DNA of 36,958 bases, taken from the NCBI GenBank assembly GCA_013151635.1, contig JAADHV010000074.1, forward strand, positions 1-36,958, given 5' to 3'. This DNA is from Deltaproteobacteria bacterium. GTDB taxonomy: Bacteria > Desulfobacterota > Desulfobacteria > Desulfobacterales > Desulfobacteraceae. Positions 8,932-17,030 of this stretch are shown here, in pieces (positions within the stretch are counted from its first letter, which is position 1; the number at the start of each line of letters is the position of its first letter). The notes under the pieces are model-generated. The model searched no databases. It was not told the DNA's origin and saw only the letters and a list, made by a program, of their open reading frames with translations. The position numbers and the translations under genes were made by a program.

Positions 8932-9717
8932 TCAGTTTGCAAGTCTGCCGATATATTTTCCCTGTTCAAGGGCAATATGCTCCTTGACATGGGAGCTGAT
9001 CATCTTTTGTACCATTTTTGCAGTATCATCAACCTCCATGTATTCGAATACTGAAAAAGGTATTTCATCCAAAACCCTTATATCCATCTTGTGCCTGCCC
9101 CGGAGCGTTAAAGAATATTTTGGAAGGGCATCTTTTGTATTATTTATCACCAGCGGAAGAATGGGTTTTTTCATCTTTTTTGCGAGCATAAACGCCCCGT
9201 TTTTAAAGGGTTTTACAATTCCTGTTTTTGAACGGGTCCCCTCCGGGAACATCATGATGGAAATATTGTTCTTTAAAAATTTTTTACACTGATCCATCAT
9301 TTGGGCGATACTTTCTTTATCTCCCCTTTTAAGCTTCACGTGCCCGTTCAGGGTCATATTCCAGCCAATAAACGGCAGATTAAACACTTCAGCTTTAGAA
9401 ATCCATCTAAAGGGGAAAAAAAGACGATAAACCACAAGTACATCAAGCTGTGACTGGTGGTTTGCGACAATGACATAATTTTTTTTCATATCCATTTTCC
9501 GGCGCCCTGTGATTTTAACCGACCATATTGGCATACACCAGATATAAGTAGAAGCCCAGAAAGATGTAAAAAGATTTAATAAAATAAGTCTTTTATCAAA
9601 AAAATGCGTCAGTAACCTGATAAAACATGCAATGATGAACATGATTGCCGAGTGAATCCCGACAAATGCTATATAAGCATAAGAAAAACAAGTGATCCCA
9701 AAGCTTTTAAAACTCAT
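8932..9717 (-). CDS. plsC: 1-acylglycerol-3-phosphate O-acyltransferase (PlsC family)
   Basis: It likely acylates lysophosphatidic acid to phosphatidic acid at the inner membrane. The acyltransferase motifs NHQSQLD (NHx4D), a PFRWISKAEVF segment and FPEGTRS appear in the expected order. An N-terminal stretch of about 45 residues is hydrophobic and probably membrane-associated. The 261-residue length is normal. Its ATG overlaps the last 11 bp of the methionine aminopeptidase gene, making it the last gene of the miaB-map-plsC operon. Other acyl-acceptor specificities in the family cannot be excluded. Confidence 0.88.
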   Translation of the reverse strand: MSFKSFGITCFSYAYIAFVGIHSAIMFIIACFIRLLTHFFDKRLILLNLFTSFWASTYIWCMPIWSVKITGRRKMDMKKNYVIVANHQSQLDVLVVYRLFFPFRWISKAEVFNLPFIGWNMTLNGHVKLKRGDKESIAQMMDQCKKFLKNNISIMMFPEGTRSKTGIVKPFKNGAFMLAKKMKKPILPLVINNTKDALPKYSLTLRGRHKMDIRVLDEIPFSVFEYMEVDDTAKMVQKMISSHVKEHIALEQGKYIGRLAN

Positions 9718-10588
9718 AGGGCGTCAGGCTTTCCCATCCCTTTTCAGTTACAAGCAGGGTCTGCTCAAACTGTGCAGACAATGACCCGTCACTGGTGACG
9801 GCTGTCCACCGATCTTCTAACACATGAAGTTCTTTTTTGCCAAGGTTGATCATGGGCTCAATGGTAAACACCATGCCTGGAACAAGACAGACCCCTTTTC
9901 CCCTGGTCCCGAAATGAAGCACCTGGGGTTGCTCATGGAAATTAATACCTACACCGTGACCCACAAATTCCCGAACCACGGAACAGCCACATGACTCTGC
10001 ATAACTTTGAATGGCATAACCGATATCACCCAATGTTGCCCCCGGGGCCACTTTGCTGATACCCCTTTTCAGGGATTCGGCAGCCACGCTGACAATTTTC
10101 TTTCCCTTTTCATCAGGTGTTCCCACAAAAAATGTTTTGCTGGCATCTGAATAATACCCGTCAAGTATGGGTGTGATGTCAACATTGACAATATCACCGT
10201 CTTTTAAAACACGGTCCCCGGGTATACCGTGACAGATGACCTCATTAACCGAGACACACACGCTTTTAGGAAAGCCCCTGTAGCTTAAAGGCGCCGGGAT
10301 TGCCCCTGCCCTGACGGTCTGTTCGTGGACAAAGGTATTAATATCTTCTGTCTTGAGCCCCGGCTTTATCATTTCTTCAACCTGGTCAAGAATTTTTATT
10401 AAAAGCTCACCGCTTTTTCTAATACCTTCCACCTGGTAAGGTTCTTTTAAGATTATATCATATCTTCTTTTGTATTCTTCTTTTATGCTGGTTCTCTTCT
10501 TTTTATTTCTGCAACAGTTTTTATATTTTTTTTTACTTCCGCATGGACAAAGGTCGTTCCTTCCAATTTTCACAACTTTCTTTTTCAT
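9707..10588 (-). CDS. map: Methionine aminopeptidase with N-terminal SEC-C zinc motif
   Basis: It removes the initiator methionine from nascent proteins. The catalytic domain carries the five metal ligands in standard contexts: two Asp in VNVDITPILDGYYSDASKTF, His in GHGVGINFHEQP, Glu in FTIEPMI and Glu in QFEQTLLV. In front is a SEC-C motif (NDLCPCGSKKKYKNCC, about residues 11-26), the zinc-binding tag found in SecA tails and some MetAPs. It probably helps ribosome or partner docking. At 293 residues it is longer than a minimal type I enzyme because of this tag. The gene starts 6 bp after miaB. Confidence 0.94.
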   Translation of the reverse strand: MKKKVVKIGRNDLCPCGSKKKYKNCCRNKKKRTSIKEEYKRRYDIILKEPYQVEGIRKSGELLIKILDQVEEMIKPGLKTEDINTFVHEQTVRAGAIPAPLSYRGFPKSVCVSVNEVICHGIPGDRVLKDGDIVNVDITPILDGYYSDASKTFFVGTPDEKGKKIVSVAAESLKRGISKVAPGATLGDIGYAIQSYAESCGCSVVREFVGHGVGINFHEQPQVLHFGTRGKGVCLVPGMVFTIEPMINLGKKELHVLEDRWTAVTSDGSLSAQFEQTLLVTEKGWESLTPYEF

Positions 10589-10594
10589 TTGCTC

Positions 10595-11953
10595 TCAAGC
10601 TCCCAAGGGGTGGCCCCATAATGAATGGGGATATGCATTTTCAATTCTAATCTTGATGATATCGCCTATTCTGGCATGTTCGGACGGGAAATGCACGATT
10701 TTATTGGATTGGGTCCTGCCAGCCATTTGTTCCATATTTTGAAAGCTTTGCTCAAGGCCATCCCGTTTTTTACAGCTTTTCCCCTCAACAAGGATTTCCA
10801 GCGTTTTCCCGACCTGTTCTTTGTTCTTTTTTTCTGTATAATACTCCTGTAGTTCCAAAAGCCTGTTCAACCTGACTAATTTTTCTTTCTCGTCAATCTG
10901 ATCTGAAAATCTGGCAGCAGGCGCAGAAGACCTGTCAGAATACGCAAAGGCAAATATGGAGTCAAATTCAATCTGTCTTAAAAGATCCATGGTGTCAGTA
11001 AAATCTTCTTTGGTTTCCGAAGGGAACCCAACAATTATATCTGTTGAAAGGGCGATACCACGGCATTGCTCTTTTAAGGCCATAATTCTGTCCATATATT
11101 TTTCACGTGTATATCCCCGGTTCATCTTTTTGAGTATTTGATTTGATCCTGACTGTACAGGGAGGTGAAGGTGGTTGCAGACTTTATCAAGATCCCGGAT
11201 AGCATGAATCAATTCCATTGAAAGATCTTTCGGGTGGGATGTGGCAAAACGTATCCGGTGTATTCCGTTAATTTCATTGATCCCGGCCAAAAGTTCAGGA
11301 AAAGAACTTTGGCCTTCTTTTTGCCCGTAAGAATTAACATTCTGCCCTAAAAGAGTAATCTCCTTTACACCCGCCTTGGCATACAAAGTGATTTCTTCTA
11401 TAATACTTTCAGGACTGCGGCTTCTTTCCCTGCCCCGGACATAAGGTACAACGCAATAGGTACAGAAATTCTCACACCCCTGCATAATTGTTATAAATCT
11501 TGAAACTTTATTTTCATCAAAACAGGAAGTATCAGGCAGAGCCTCGTAAATTACCCCGGAGTCTTCTATGTCTGTAATCCTTTTTTTTCCTGATTTTACA
11601 GAATCAATATGCTGACCGAATCTTGAAAATGCCCTGGTACCTAAAACAATATCCAGATGGGGAACACGGTCAAAGGCTTTTTTACCCTCCTGCTGAGCCA
11701 CGCATCCTGCCATGACGGTTATCAGGTGGGGATTTTTCTTCTTTATTTTTGCGAACCTGCCCAGAAAGCTGAATGCTTTTTCTTCTGCTTTATGCCGGAT
11801 GGAACATGTATTACAGACCACAATATCAGCTTTATCCATATCCCCGGTTTTTTCAAACCCGTAAGAATTCAGTATTGAGGCAAGTTTCTCGGAATCGTAG
11901 ACATTCATCTGGCAGCCGATGGTATATATATATGCATATCCGCTATACTTCAT
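10595..11953 (-). CDS. miaB: tRNA-2-methylthio-N6-dimethylallyladenosine synthase
   Basis: It adds the methylthio group to i6A37 of tRNAs reading UNN codons. The protein (452 aa from the ATG at 11953) has the three-domain MiaB layout. The N-terminal UPF0004 domain carries the auxiliary-cluster cysteines (TIGCQMN, VCNTCSIR, MAGCVAQQ). The radical SAM domain has GCENFCTYCVVPYVRGRERS, and a C-terminal TRAM-like domain ends near the stop. An in-frame TTG at 11956 is possible, but ATG is preferred; AAAGGA lies 11 bases upstream. It overlaps the end of the small upstream gene, pointing to coupled translation. Confidence 0.95.
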   Translation of the reverse strand: MKYSGYAYIYTIGCQMNVYDSEKLASILNSYGFEKTGDMDKADIVVCNTCSIRHKAEEKAFSFLGRFAKIKKKNPHLITVMAGCVAQQEGKKAFDRVPHLDIVLGTRAFSRFGQHIDSVKSGKKRITDIEDSGVIYEALPDTSCFDENKVSRFITIMQGCENFCTYCVVPYVRGRERSRSPESIIEEITLYAKAGVKEITLLGQNVNSYGQKEGQSSFPELLAGINEINGIHRIRFATSHPKDLSMELIHAIRDLDKVCNHLHLPVQSGSNQILKKMNRGYTREKYMDRIMALKEQCRGIALSTDIIVGFPSETKEDFTDTMDLLRQIEFDSIFAFAYSDRSSAPAARFSDQIDEKEKLVRLNRLLELQEYYTEKKNKEQVGKTLEILVEGKSCKKRDGLEQSFQNMEQMAGRTQSNKIVHFPSEHARIGDIIKIRIENAYPHSLWGHPLGA

Positions 11954-12152
11954 CAAACATAAAATCCTTTTTTAAGTCTTCAATGATCATTTGAGCTGTT
12001 TTTATACGGCCAGGTGCAATGGCAAGCCTGATATGGCCCTTTTCAGGTTCCAGTGTGGTTGCGACTGCCACACCTTCATGGCCCTCAAAAATAAACCGTA
12101 TAAATCCGATCATGGTTTTATCAACTAAATATTCTTTATGAACAGTTTTCAT
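11943..12152 (-). CDS. Small conserved protein, DUF4911-like
   Basis: A 69-residue protein with a predicted beta/alpha pattern, no membrane segment and no cysteines. It resembles the small DUF4911-type proteins of delta-group bacteria by length and by the IGFIRFIFEGHEGVA...T segment; this assignment is from memory and not searched. It is the first gene of the miaB-map-plsC operon and its 3' end overlaps the miaB start. The function is unknown; the position hints at a role linked to tRNA thiomethylation or its regulation. Confidence 0.7.
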   Translation of the reverse strand: MKTVHKEYLVDKTMIGFIRFIFEGHEGVAVATTLEPEKGHIRLAIAPGRIKTAQMIIEDLKKDFMFDEV

Positions 12153-12184
12153 ATATTCCCAATCATATTTTCTTCAAACCAGCC

Positions 12185-12212
12185 TATATATCACTATTGC
12201 CCAGAACTTCAA
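12185..12212 (-). promoter_or_regulatory. Candidate promoter for the DUF4911-miaB-map-plsC operon
   Basis: On the minus strand TTGAAG (plus 12207-12212), a 16-base spacer and TATATA (plus 12185-12190) lie 33 bp upstream of the first ATG. The rest of the 138-bp gap (12153-12290) shows no clear terminator for the upstream histidine kinase gene. Confidence 0.5.
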
Positions 12213-12290
12213 ATACTTAATAAATCCAAAGCACAGGATAATTTAAAAAAACCAGGGCGGCAGGTATAAAAGTTTAAGTAAAATGATCCC

Positions 12291-14648
12291 TTAAGCCACA
12301 ATTCCTGATTTCTGCTTCCCGTCTAAGATGTCACGAATCATAACAGCCAGTTCTTCCAGAATTAATGGTTTCGGCATAAATAGTCCGATTCCCATTTCTT
12401 TAATTTTATCCTCGGTTTTTTTTTCACAATACCCGGAACAGAGGATAACCGGCAGTTCCGGCCTGATTTTCAGAATTTTGCATGCCAGTTCATCACCTGT
12501 CATGACAGGCATGGTCATATCTGTAATAATAAGGTCAAATTTATAGGGATCTTTTTTAAATTCCTGAAAAGCCTCTTTACCATTGACAAAAGAATAGAGT
12601 TCGTAACCTAAATTTTCTAAAAATTCAAGGGCTGAATTACGAATACTGTCTTCATCATCAACCAGCATTATTCTTTCTGATCCAAGAGGCAGGGGTGTTT
12701 TGTTATTTTTATGAGTATTGAAGGCCTCTTTTTTTTCTGCTACCGGAAGAAATATATAAAATCTGGTTCCCTTATCTTGTTCTGAGTAAACTTTTAAATA
12801 ACCTTCATGTTCCTGGATGATTCCGTGAACAACGGCAAGCCCCAGGCCGGTACCTTCGTCAGGGCCTTTTGTGGTGAAATACGGGTCAAAGATTTTATCC
12901 ATTGTCTCAGGATCAATGCCATGCCCGGTATCGGTCACTTCCAGCCTGAGATATTTACCTGATGCCATATTCAATTCAGGGATATTGTCCGGGCCCGGCA
13001 CTTCTATCTCTTCGAGCCCCACAGTCAATATCCCGCCGGTTTCATTCATTGCCTGATATGCATTCGTACAAAGGTTCATTACGACTTGGTGAATTTGAGT
13101 CGAATCTGCCATGACAGATGCTCTGGAAATAATATTTTCTTTTATCTCGATGGTTGAAGGAATCGAAGATCGAAGGAGTTTAAGCGCTTCTTTTACCAGG
13201 GCAGAAACATTCAAAGCCTGCTTTTTATATTCAGACTGCCTACTGAATGTAAGAATTTGCTGGACAAGGTCTGCGGCCCTTTTAGCCCCCTTGAGTACCT
13301 GCTCGATATTGTCTTTTGCTTTTTCAGGATTTTTGAGATTCACTATAGCAAGCTGGGAATAACCAAAAATTCCTGTCAGGATATTATTAAAATCATGTGC
13401 TATGCCGCCTGCAAGAGTCCCAATTGATTCCATCTTCTGTGCCTGTTTATATTGAGCTTCAAGTGCTTTCTTTTCACTGATATTTGTCAGATTGACAACC
13501 ATTCCATCCGGTTTTCCATCCATTCCCTCTGTGATGGCAGCACTTATAATAACATCAAGGATGCGATTGTCCCTGGTAAATCTTTTTGTTTCAAAACTTA
13601 ATGGTCCTCCATATTGATAGATTTCCTTTATTTTGTCTGCACTCAATTGTTTTTGATCTTCCGGAACAAATGGGATGGTTCTGCTCTTTAACTCTTTCAG
13701 CGTCCATCCGAACAAGCTTGTAAAGGCAGGGTTAATGTATTGGGGATGCCCTTTTTGATCATACATGACCATGGGGTCGGGATTTGCTTCCAGAATAGCC
13801 CTGAAGCGTCTTTCACTCTCACGAAGAGCAAGATCAGAAGCCCTGTGTTCCTCAATCTCAATTAAAAGGGACTTATTGGTCTTATTCAAATCTTTTGTCC
13901 TTTCTGCAATTTTTTTTTCAAGCTGTGCATGGCCTCTCTGTAGCGAAGCCTCTGCAATGTCCTTTCCAATGACATTGCGGCTTGCTTTAAAAAGGATTAC
14001 GAAAATAACAACCAGAAAAATTAAAGAAAAAACAACTATGGTAATTTTAAGCTGATCCAATAATGTGGTTAATACTTCTTTATTGCCGGTAATGTTATAA
14101 TAGACCTCTAAGGCACCCTTAAATATACCTTTGGACATCAATGGCACATAGCTTTCAACCACTTCAAGGTTAACAATTCTCCCTTCCATGGTTTTTGTAT
14201 TTTTTTGAATCACTTGTGAATAAATTTTTCCTTGGGCAACCAGGTTGTGAAAATAATCATAGGTGTTTATTTTGCCCACATCTTCCGGGTTTGACGAAAA
14301 AAGGACTTTACCTGATTTTGAAAAAACCTTTATCTTTTCCAGGCCCAGGTCTTTCATTTCTTTTAATATTTTTTTTTCAACTTCCCCGGCAAATATTTTT
14401 TTTGCAAGAACAGTTCTGTCATCTAAGATCATATCTGATAAATGAGTTGCAACCCTTATAGCTGCATCTTCCGAATAATTTGTCAATTGCTTGATAAACT
14501 GCGGAAAAATAAAATAAAAGCTGAAAGCAGGAAAAAAAATCGCGGCAGCAATGGTTATTAACAGGATACGTCGTAATAAAGGTTTTTTAATAATATTGAA
14601 AAGGACTTTTTTTAAACTGATATTTTCCATTGAAAACATTCCCATCAT
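12291..14648 (-). CDS. Hybrid sensor histidine kinase (dCache-like sensor, PAS, HisKA, HATPase, receiver)
   Basis: An inner-membrane two-component sensor of 785 residues. Membrane segments at about 28-50 and 202-222 flank a roughly 150-residue extracytoplasmic sensor. A coiled linker (235-275) leads to a PAS domain (about 278-395), the HisKA motif GGIAHDFNNIL with His418, and an ATPase domain (N box near Asn525/Asn529, DTGHGID, EGTGLGLAVVHGI). A C-terminal receiver has Asp664/Asp665 and phosphoacceptor Asp710 (ITDMTMP). No response regulator gene adjoins it, so its output is unknown. Several in-frame Met codons near the start (14648, 14645, 14639, 14630) leave the exact N-terminus open. Confidence 0.92.
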   Translation of the reverse strand: MMGMFSMENISLKKVLFNIIKKPLLRRILLITIAAAIFFPAFSFYFIFPQFIKQLTNYSEDAAIRVATHLSDMILDDRTVLAKKIFAGEVEKKILKEMKDLGLEKIKVFSKSGKVLFSSNPEDVGKINTYDYFHNLVAQGKIYSQVIQKNTKTMEGRIVNLEVVESYVPLMSKGIFKGALEVYYNITGNKEVLTTLLDQLKITIVVFSLIFLVVIFVILFKASRNVIGKDIAEASLQRGHAQLEKKIAERTKDLNKTNKSLLIEIEEHRASDLALRESERRFRAILEANPDPMVMYDQKGHPQYINPAFTSLFGWTLKELKSRTIPFVPEDQKQLSADKIKEIYQYGGPLSFETKRFTRDNRILDVIISAAITEGMDGKPDGMVVNLTNISEKKALEAQYKQAQKMESIGTLAGGIAHDFNNILTGIFGYSQLAIVNLKNPEKAKDNIEQVLKGAKRAADLVQQILTFSRQSEYKKQALNVSALVKEALKLLRSSIPSTIEIKENIISRASVMADSTQIHQVVMNLCTNAYQAMNETGGILTVGLEEIEVPGPDNIPELNMASGKYLRLEVTDTGHGIDPETMDKIFDPYFTTKGPDEGTGLGLAVVHGIIQEHEGYLKVYSEQDKGTRFYIFLPVAEKKEAFNTHKNNKTPLPLGSERIMLVDDEDSIRNSALEFLENLGYELYSFVNGKEAFQEFKKDPYKFDLIITDMTMPVMTGDELACKILKIRPELPVILCSGYCEKKTEDKIKEMGIGLFMPKPLILEELAVMIRDILDGKQKSGIVA

Positions 14649-14750
14649 GAGGAGGCCTAAGAATCAATTCTGTCCATTTAATGGCTCAGCATACAGCATA
14701 TGAAAGTGCAAAACAAATTAAATCTCATGGGATGAATTATATTAAGAAAA

Positions 14751-14779
14751 TTGACTTTATGAAACTTTACTTATATAAA
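14751..14779 (+). promoter_or_regulatory. recJ promoter
   Basis: TTGACT (14751-14756), a 17-base spacer and TATAAA (14774-14779) form a near-consensus sigma70 promoter. The expected transcription start is about 14785-14787, so the recJ ATG at 14794 would have a leader of only about 7-9 nt, too short for a normal ribosome-binding site. Confidence 0.7.
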
Positions 14780-14793
14780 TTCTTTGTGAACAA

Positions 14794-16503
14794 ATGGATA
14801 CTATACTGAAATATTCTGTTCCTGACCAAAAAAGTGTTGAGCATTTAACCAGGGGGTTGAACTGCCATCCTCTTCTGGCCAGACTTCTTTTGGCCAGGGG
14901 AATTGAAAGTATTAAAAAAGCCCGTTTTTTTTTAAACCCTGATTTTGAAAACCTGACTGACCCTTTTCTTTTAAAGGGTATGAATAAGGCTGTGGTGCGT
15001 ATCCTTACCGCAGTTAAAAACAAAGAAAAAATTCTTGTTTTCGGTGACTTTGATGCGGACGGTGTTACCTCCACCGCAGTCATCACTGAATTCCTTGAAT
15101 ATTGTGATGCTGATGTCTCATGGTATATCCCCCATAGGATTAAAGAAGGCTACAGCCTGCATCCTGATCATATTCAAATGGCACTGGACCGGGACATTGA
15201 TCTGATTATTACGGTTGACTGTGGTATCACCAGTCATGAAGCCGTTAAAAAAGCCAGCCTGGAAGATATTGATGTCATTATAACCGACCACCATGAACCC
15301 TCTGCCACCCTGCCCTGTGCCGTGGCAGTAGTCGATCCGAAACAGGAAGGCTGCAAGTCAGGCTTAAGCTTTCTTGCAGGCGTCGGCGTTGTATTTTTTC
15401 TTGTTATGGCACTTAGAAAATTTTTCAGGGAACAAGGCTTTTGGGGAAATATCAAAGAACCCAATCTCATGGAGTACCTGGACCTTTTCGCCATAGGAAC
15501 CATAGGGGACATGGCTCCATTGACCAATGAAAACCGTGTGTTTTGCATTTCAGGACTAAAAAGAATAAGACAGGGAACAAGACTTGGGTTAAAATCCCTT
15601 GCTGAAATTTCCAGGGTTGATTTTAAAAAAATTGACTCAGATGATATTTCATTTAAAATCGTACCAAGAATCAATGCTGCCGGCAGGATTTCCCATGCCA
15701 GGATCTGTGTTTCACACCTTATGGCAAAAGATATTGTCAGTACTGAAAAAACAGCATCACTCCTGAACCGGTTAAATGTGAAGAGGCAGGAAATTGAACA
15801 GGAAATTGTTTTAGACATTGAGCAAAAATTGCAGAAAAAACCGGTATTATTGAACAAAAAACTTCTAATGTTGTGGGATGACCAATGGAACCCAAGTGTT
15901 CTAGGGATTGTTGCATCAAAGCTTTCAAGAAAATACTATTGTCCTGTGATTTTGCTGGCAGGCAAAGGTGAGGATGCCATTGGTTCAGGAAGGAGCATCA
16001 ATAATATTAATATTTACAAGGCACTCGTGGAAAACGAATCACTGCTCGTAAAATTTGGTGGTCATGCAATGGCTGCAGGCCTTACAGTGAAAAAAAACAA
16101 TTTACCTGAACTGCGGCAAAATCTGAACCGGCACATGAAAGAATCTTATTGTGAAAAAGATTTTAAAAAATCCATGATAATTGATGCGGTTCTCGATTTT
16201 GAGGATATAAATTTCAACCTGGCAAGACAGCTTGATTGGTTAAGACCTTTCGGGGCAGGCAATCCGGAACCTGTATTTATCTGCAAACATATCCGGGTGG
16301 CATCTTCTTATGTCATTGGAAACAGCCACAGGAAAATGGTCCTTGAAAAGGCGGACAGCATTTCACGGCATAGGGTTGAAGCCTTTCATTTTAATATCAA
16401 AGACCCTGATAAAGAACCTTCTTACTACCCACAAATTGCATTCAAGCTTAAGATCAATAAATTCAAAACAGAAGCAGCCCGGATTATTATTGAGAACCAT
16501 TGA
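14794..16503 (+). CDS. recJ: Single-stranded-DNA-specific exonuclease RecJ
   Basis: A 5'-3' single-strand exonuclease for recombination and mismatch repair. The DHH phosphoesterase motifs are complete: FGDFDADGVTST (Asp85, Asp87, Asp89), VDCGI (Asp142) and TDHHEPS (Asp165-His166-His167). The DHHA1 part contains GSGRSINNINIYKAL and FGGHAMAAGLTV. At 569 residues it is close to bacterial RecJ length. The N-terminus (CHPLLARLLLARGI) aligns with family starts, which supports the ATG at 14794 although no Shine-Dalgarno sequence is seen. It is divergent from the sensor kinase. Confidence 0.94.
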   Translation: MDTILKYSVPDQKSVEHLTRGLNCHPLLARLLLARGIESIKKARFFLNPDFENLTDPFLLKGMNKAVVRILTAVKNKEKILVFGDFDADGVTSTAVITEFLEYCDADVSWYIPHRIKEGYSLHPDHIQMALDRDIDLIITVDCGITSHEAVKKASLEDIDVIITDHHEPSATLPCAVAVVDPKQEGCKSGLSFLAGVGVVFFLVMALRKFFREQGFWGNIKEPNLMEYLDLFAIGTIGDMAPLTNENRVFCISGLKRIRQGTRLGLKSLAEISRVDFKKIDSDDISFKIVPRINAAGRISHARICVSHLMAKDIVSTEKTASLLNRLNVKRQEIEQEIVLDIEQKLQKKPVLLNKKLLMLWDDQWNPSVLGIVASKLSRKYYCPVILLAGKGEDAIGSGRSINNINIYKALVENESLLVKFGGHAMAAGLTVKKNNLPELRQNLNRHMKESYCEKDFKKSMIIDAVLDFEDINFNLARQLDWLRPFGAGNPEPVFICKHIRVASSYVIGNSHRKMVLEKADSISRHRVEAFHFNIKDPDKEPSYYPQIAFKLKINKFKTEAARIIIENH

Positions 16504-16511
16504 TTTTTACC

Positions 16512-16541
16512 TTGAAAAATACCCTGTTTTTATTATATATA
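16512..16541 (+). promoter_or_regulatory. Candidate promoter for the gene at 16586
   Basis: TTGAAA (16512-16517), an 18-base spacer and TATATA (16536-16541) lie 44 bp before the downstream ATG, suggesting that gene can be transcribed independently of recJ. Confidence 0.45.
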
Positions 16542-16585
16542 CACAGATTGATATTTTATGATTTTTGATAATTAAGGATAAATCT

Positions 16586-17011
16586 ATGGCTAAAATTTTT
16601 TATACCGGGAACAGGGAAGCAAAACTTCTTTCCAAGATCGAATCGTCAAAAGAACGTGAAAGAATAAAAACCATCAGCACAATCCGGGACAACATAGATG
16701 CCTTTAGCAATAAGGTCTCCATGAAACTAATTGAAACTGGCCTTATTGAGACTGTCTCCAAATCCAGCATTGAAAACCAGATAGCAAGATGCCTTGATAC
16801 TCTTTGCAAAGCTGAAGATTTTGATATTGACTTCATGGTTGCCCCTATCAGGACCCTTATTTCAAACCCGAATATTGCAAGTCTCTACCTTACAGCATTT
16901 ATTGTTGAAAAACTGATCAATCACAGGGACGTCATTGATGTCTATGGCAGCGACGAAGATATTTATTATTGTATACAAAAAGAACTTTCAGCCATACTGC
17001 CAAATTCATGA
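16586..17011 (+). CDS. Hypothetical protein, 141 aa
   Basis: Not recognised. The predicted protein is mainly alpha-helical and soluble, with no signal peptide, membrane segment or cysteine cluster. The N-terminal half is rich in Lys/Glu (NREAKLLSKIESSKERERIK), and the C-terminal half is acidic near VYGSDEDIYYCIQKEL. The ATG at 16586 is favoured because AAGGA lies 8 bases upstream; an in-frame TTG at 16565 is less likely. It follows recJ and ends 19 bp from the convergent AOR gene. Codon usage looks like its neighbours, so it is probably a real lineage gene. Confidence 0.7.
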   Translation: MAKIFYTGNREAKLLSKIESSKERERIKTISTIRDNIDAFSNKVSMKLIETGLIETVSKSSIENQIARCLDTLCKAEDFDIDFMVAPIRTLISNPNIASLYLTAFIVEKLINHRDVIDVYGSDEDIYYCIQKELSAILPNS

Positions 17012-17030
17012 TCCGGAAATTTTGTTCAAG

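Noticed and set aside
12291-14648. Histidine kinase as the partner of the orphan receiver at 28028
   Set aside because: They are about 14 kb apart with no sequence evidence of pairing, and the kinase already carries its own receiver.
15234-15857. A 207-codon minus-strand frame inside recJ
   Set aside because: It is fully inside a well-supported gene, shows no family motif and has the composition of an antisense shadow.
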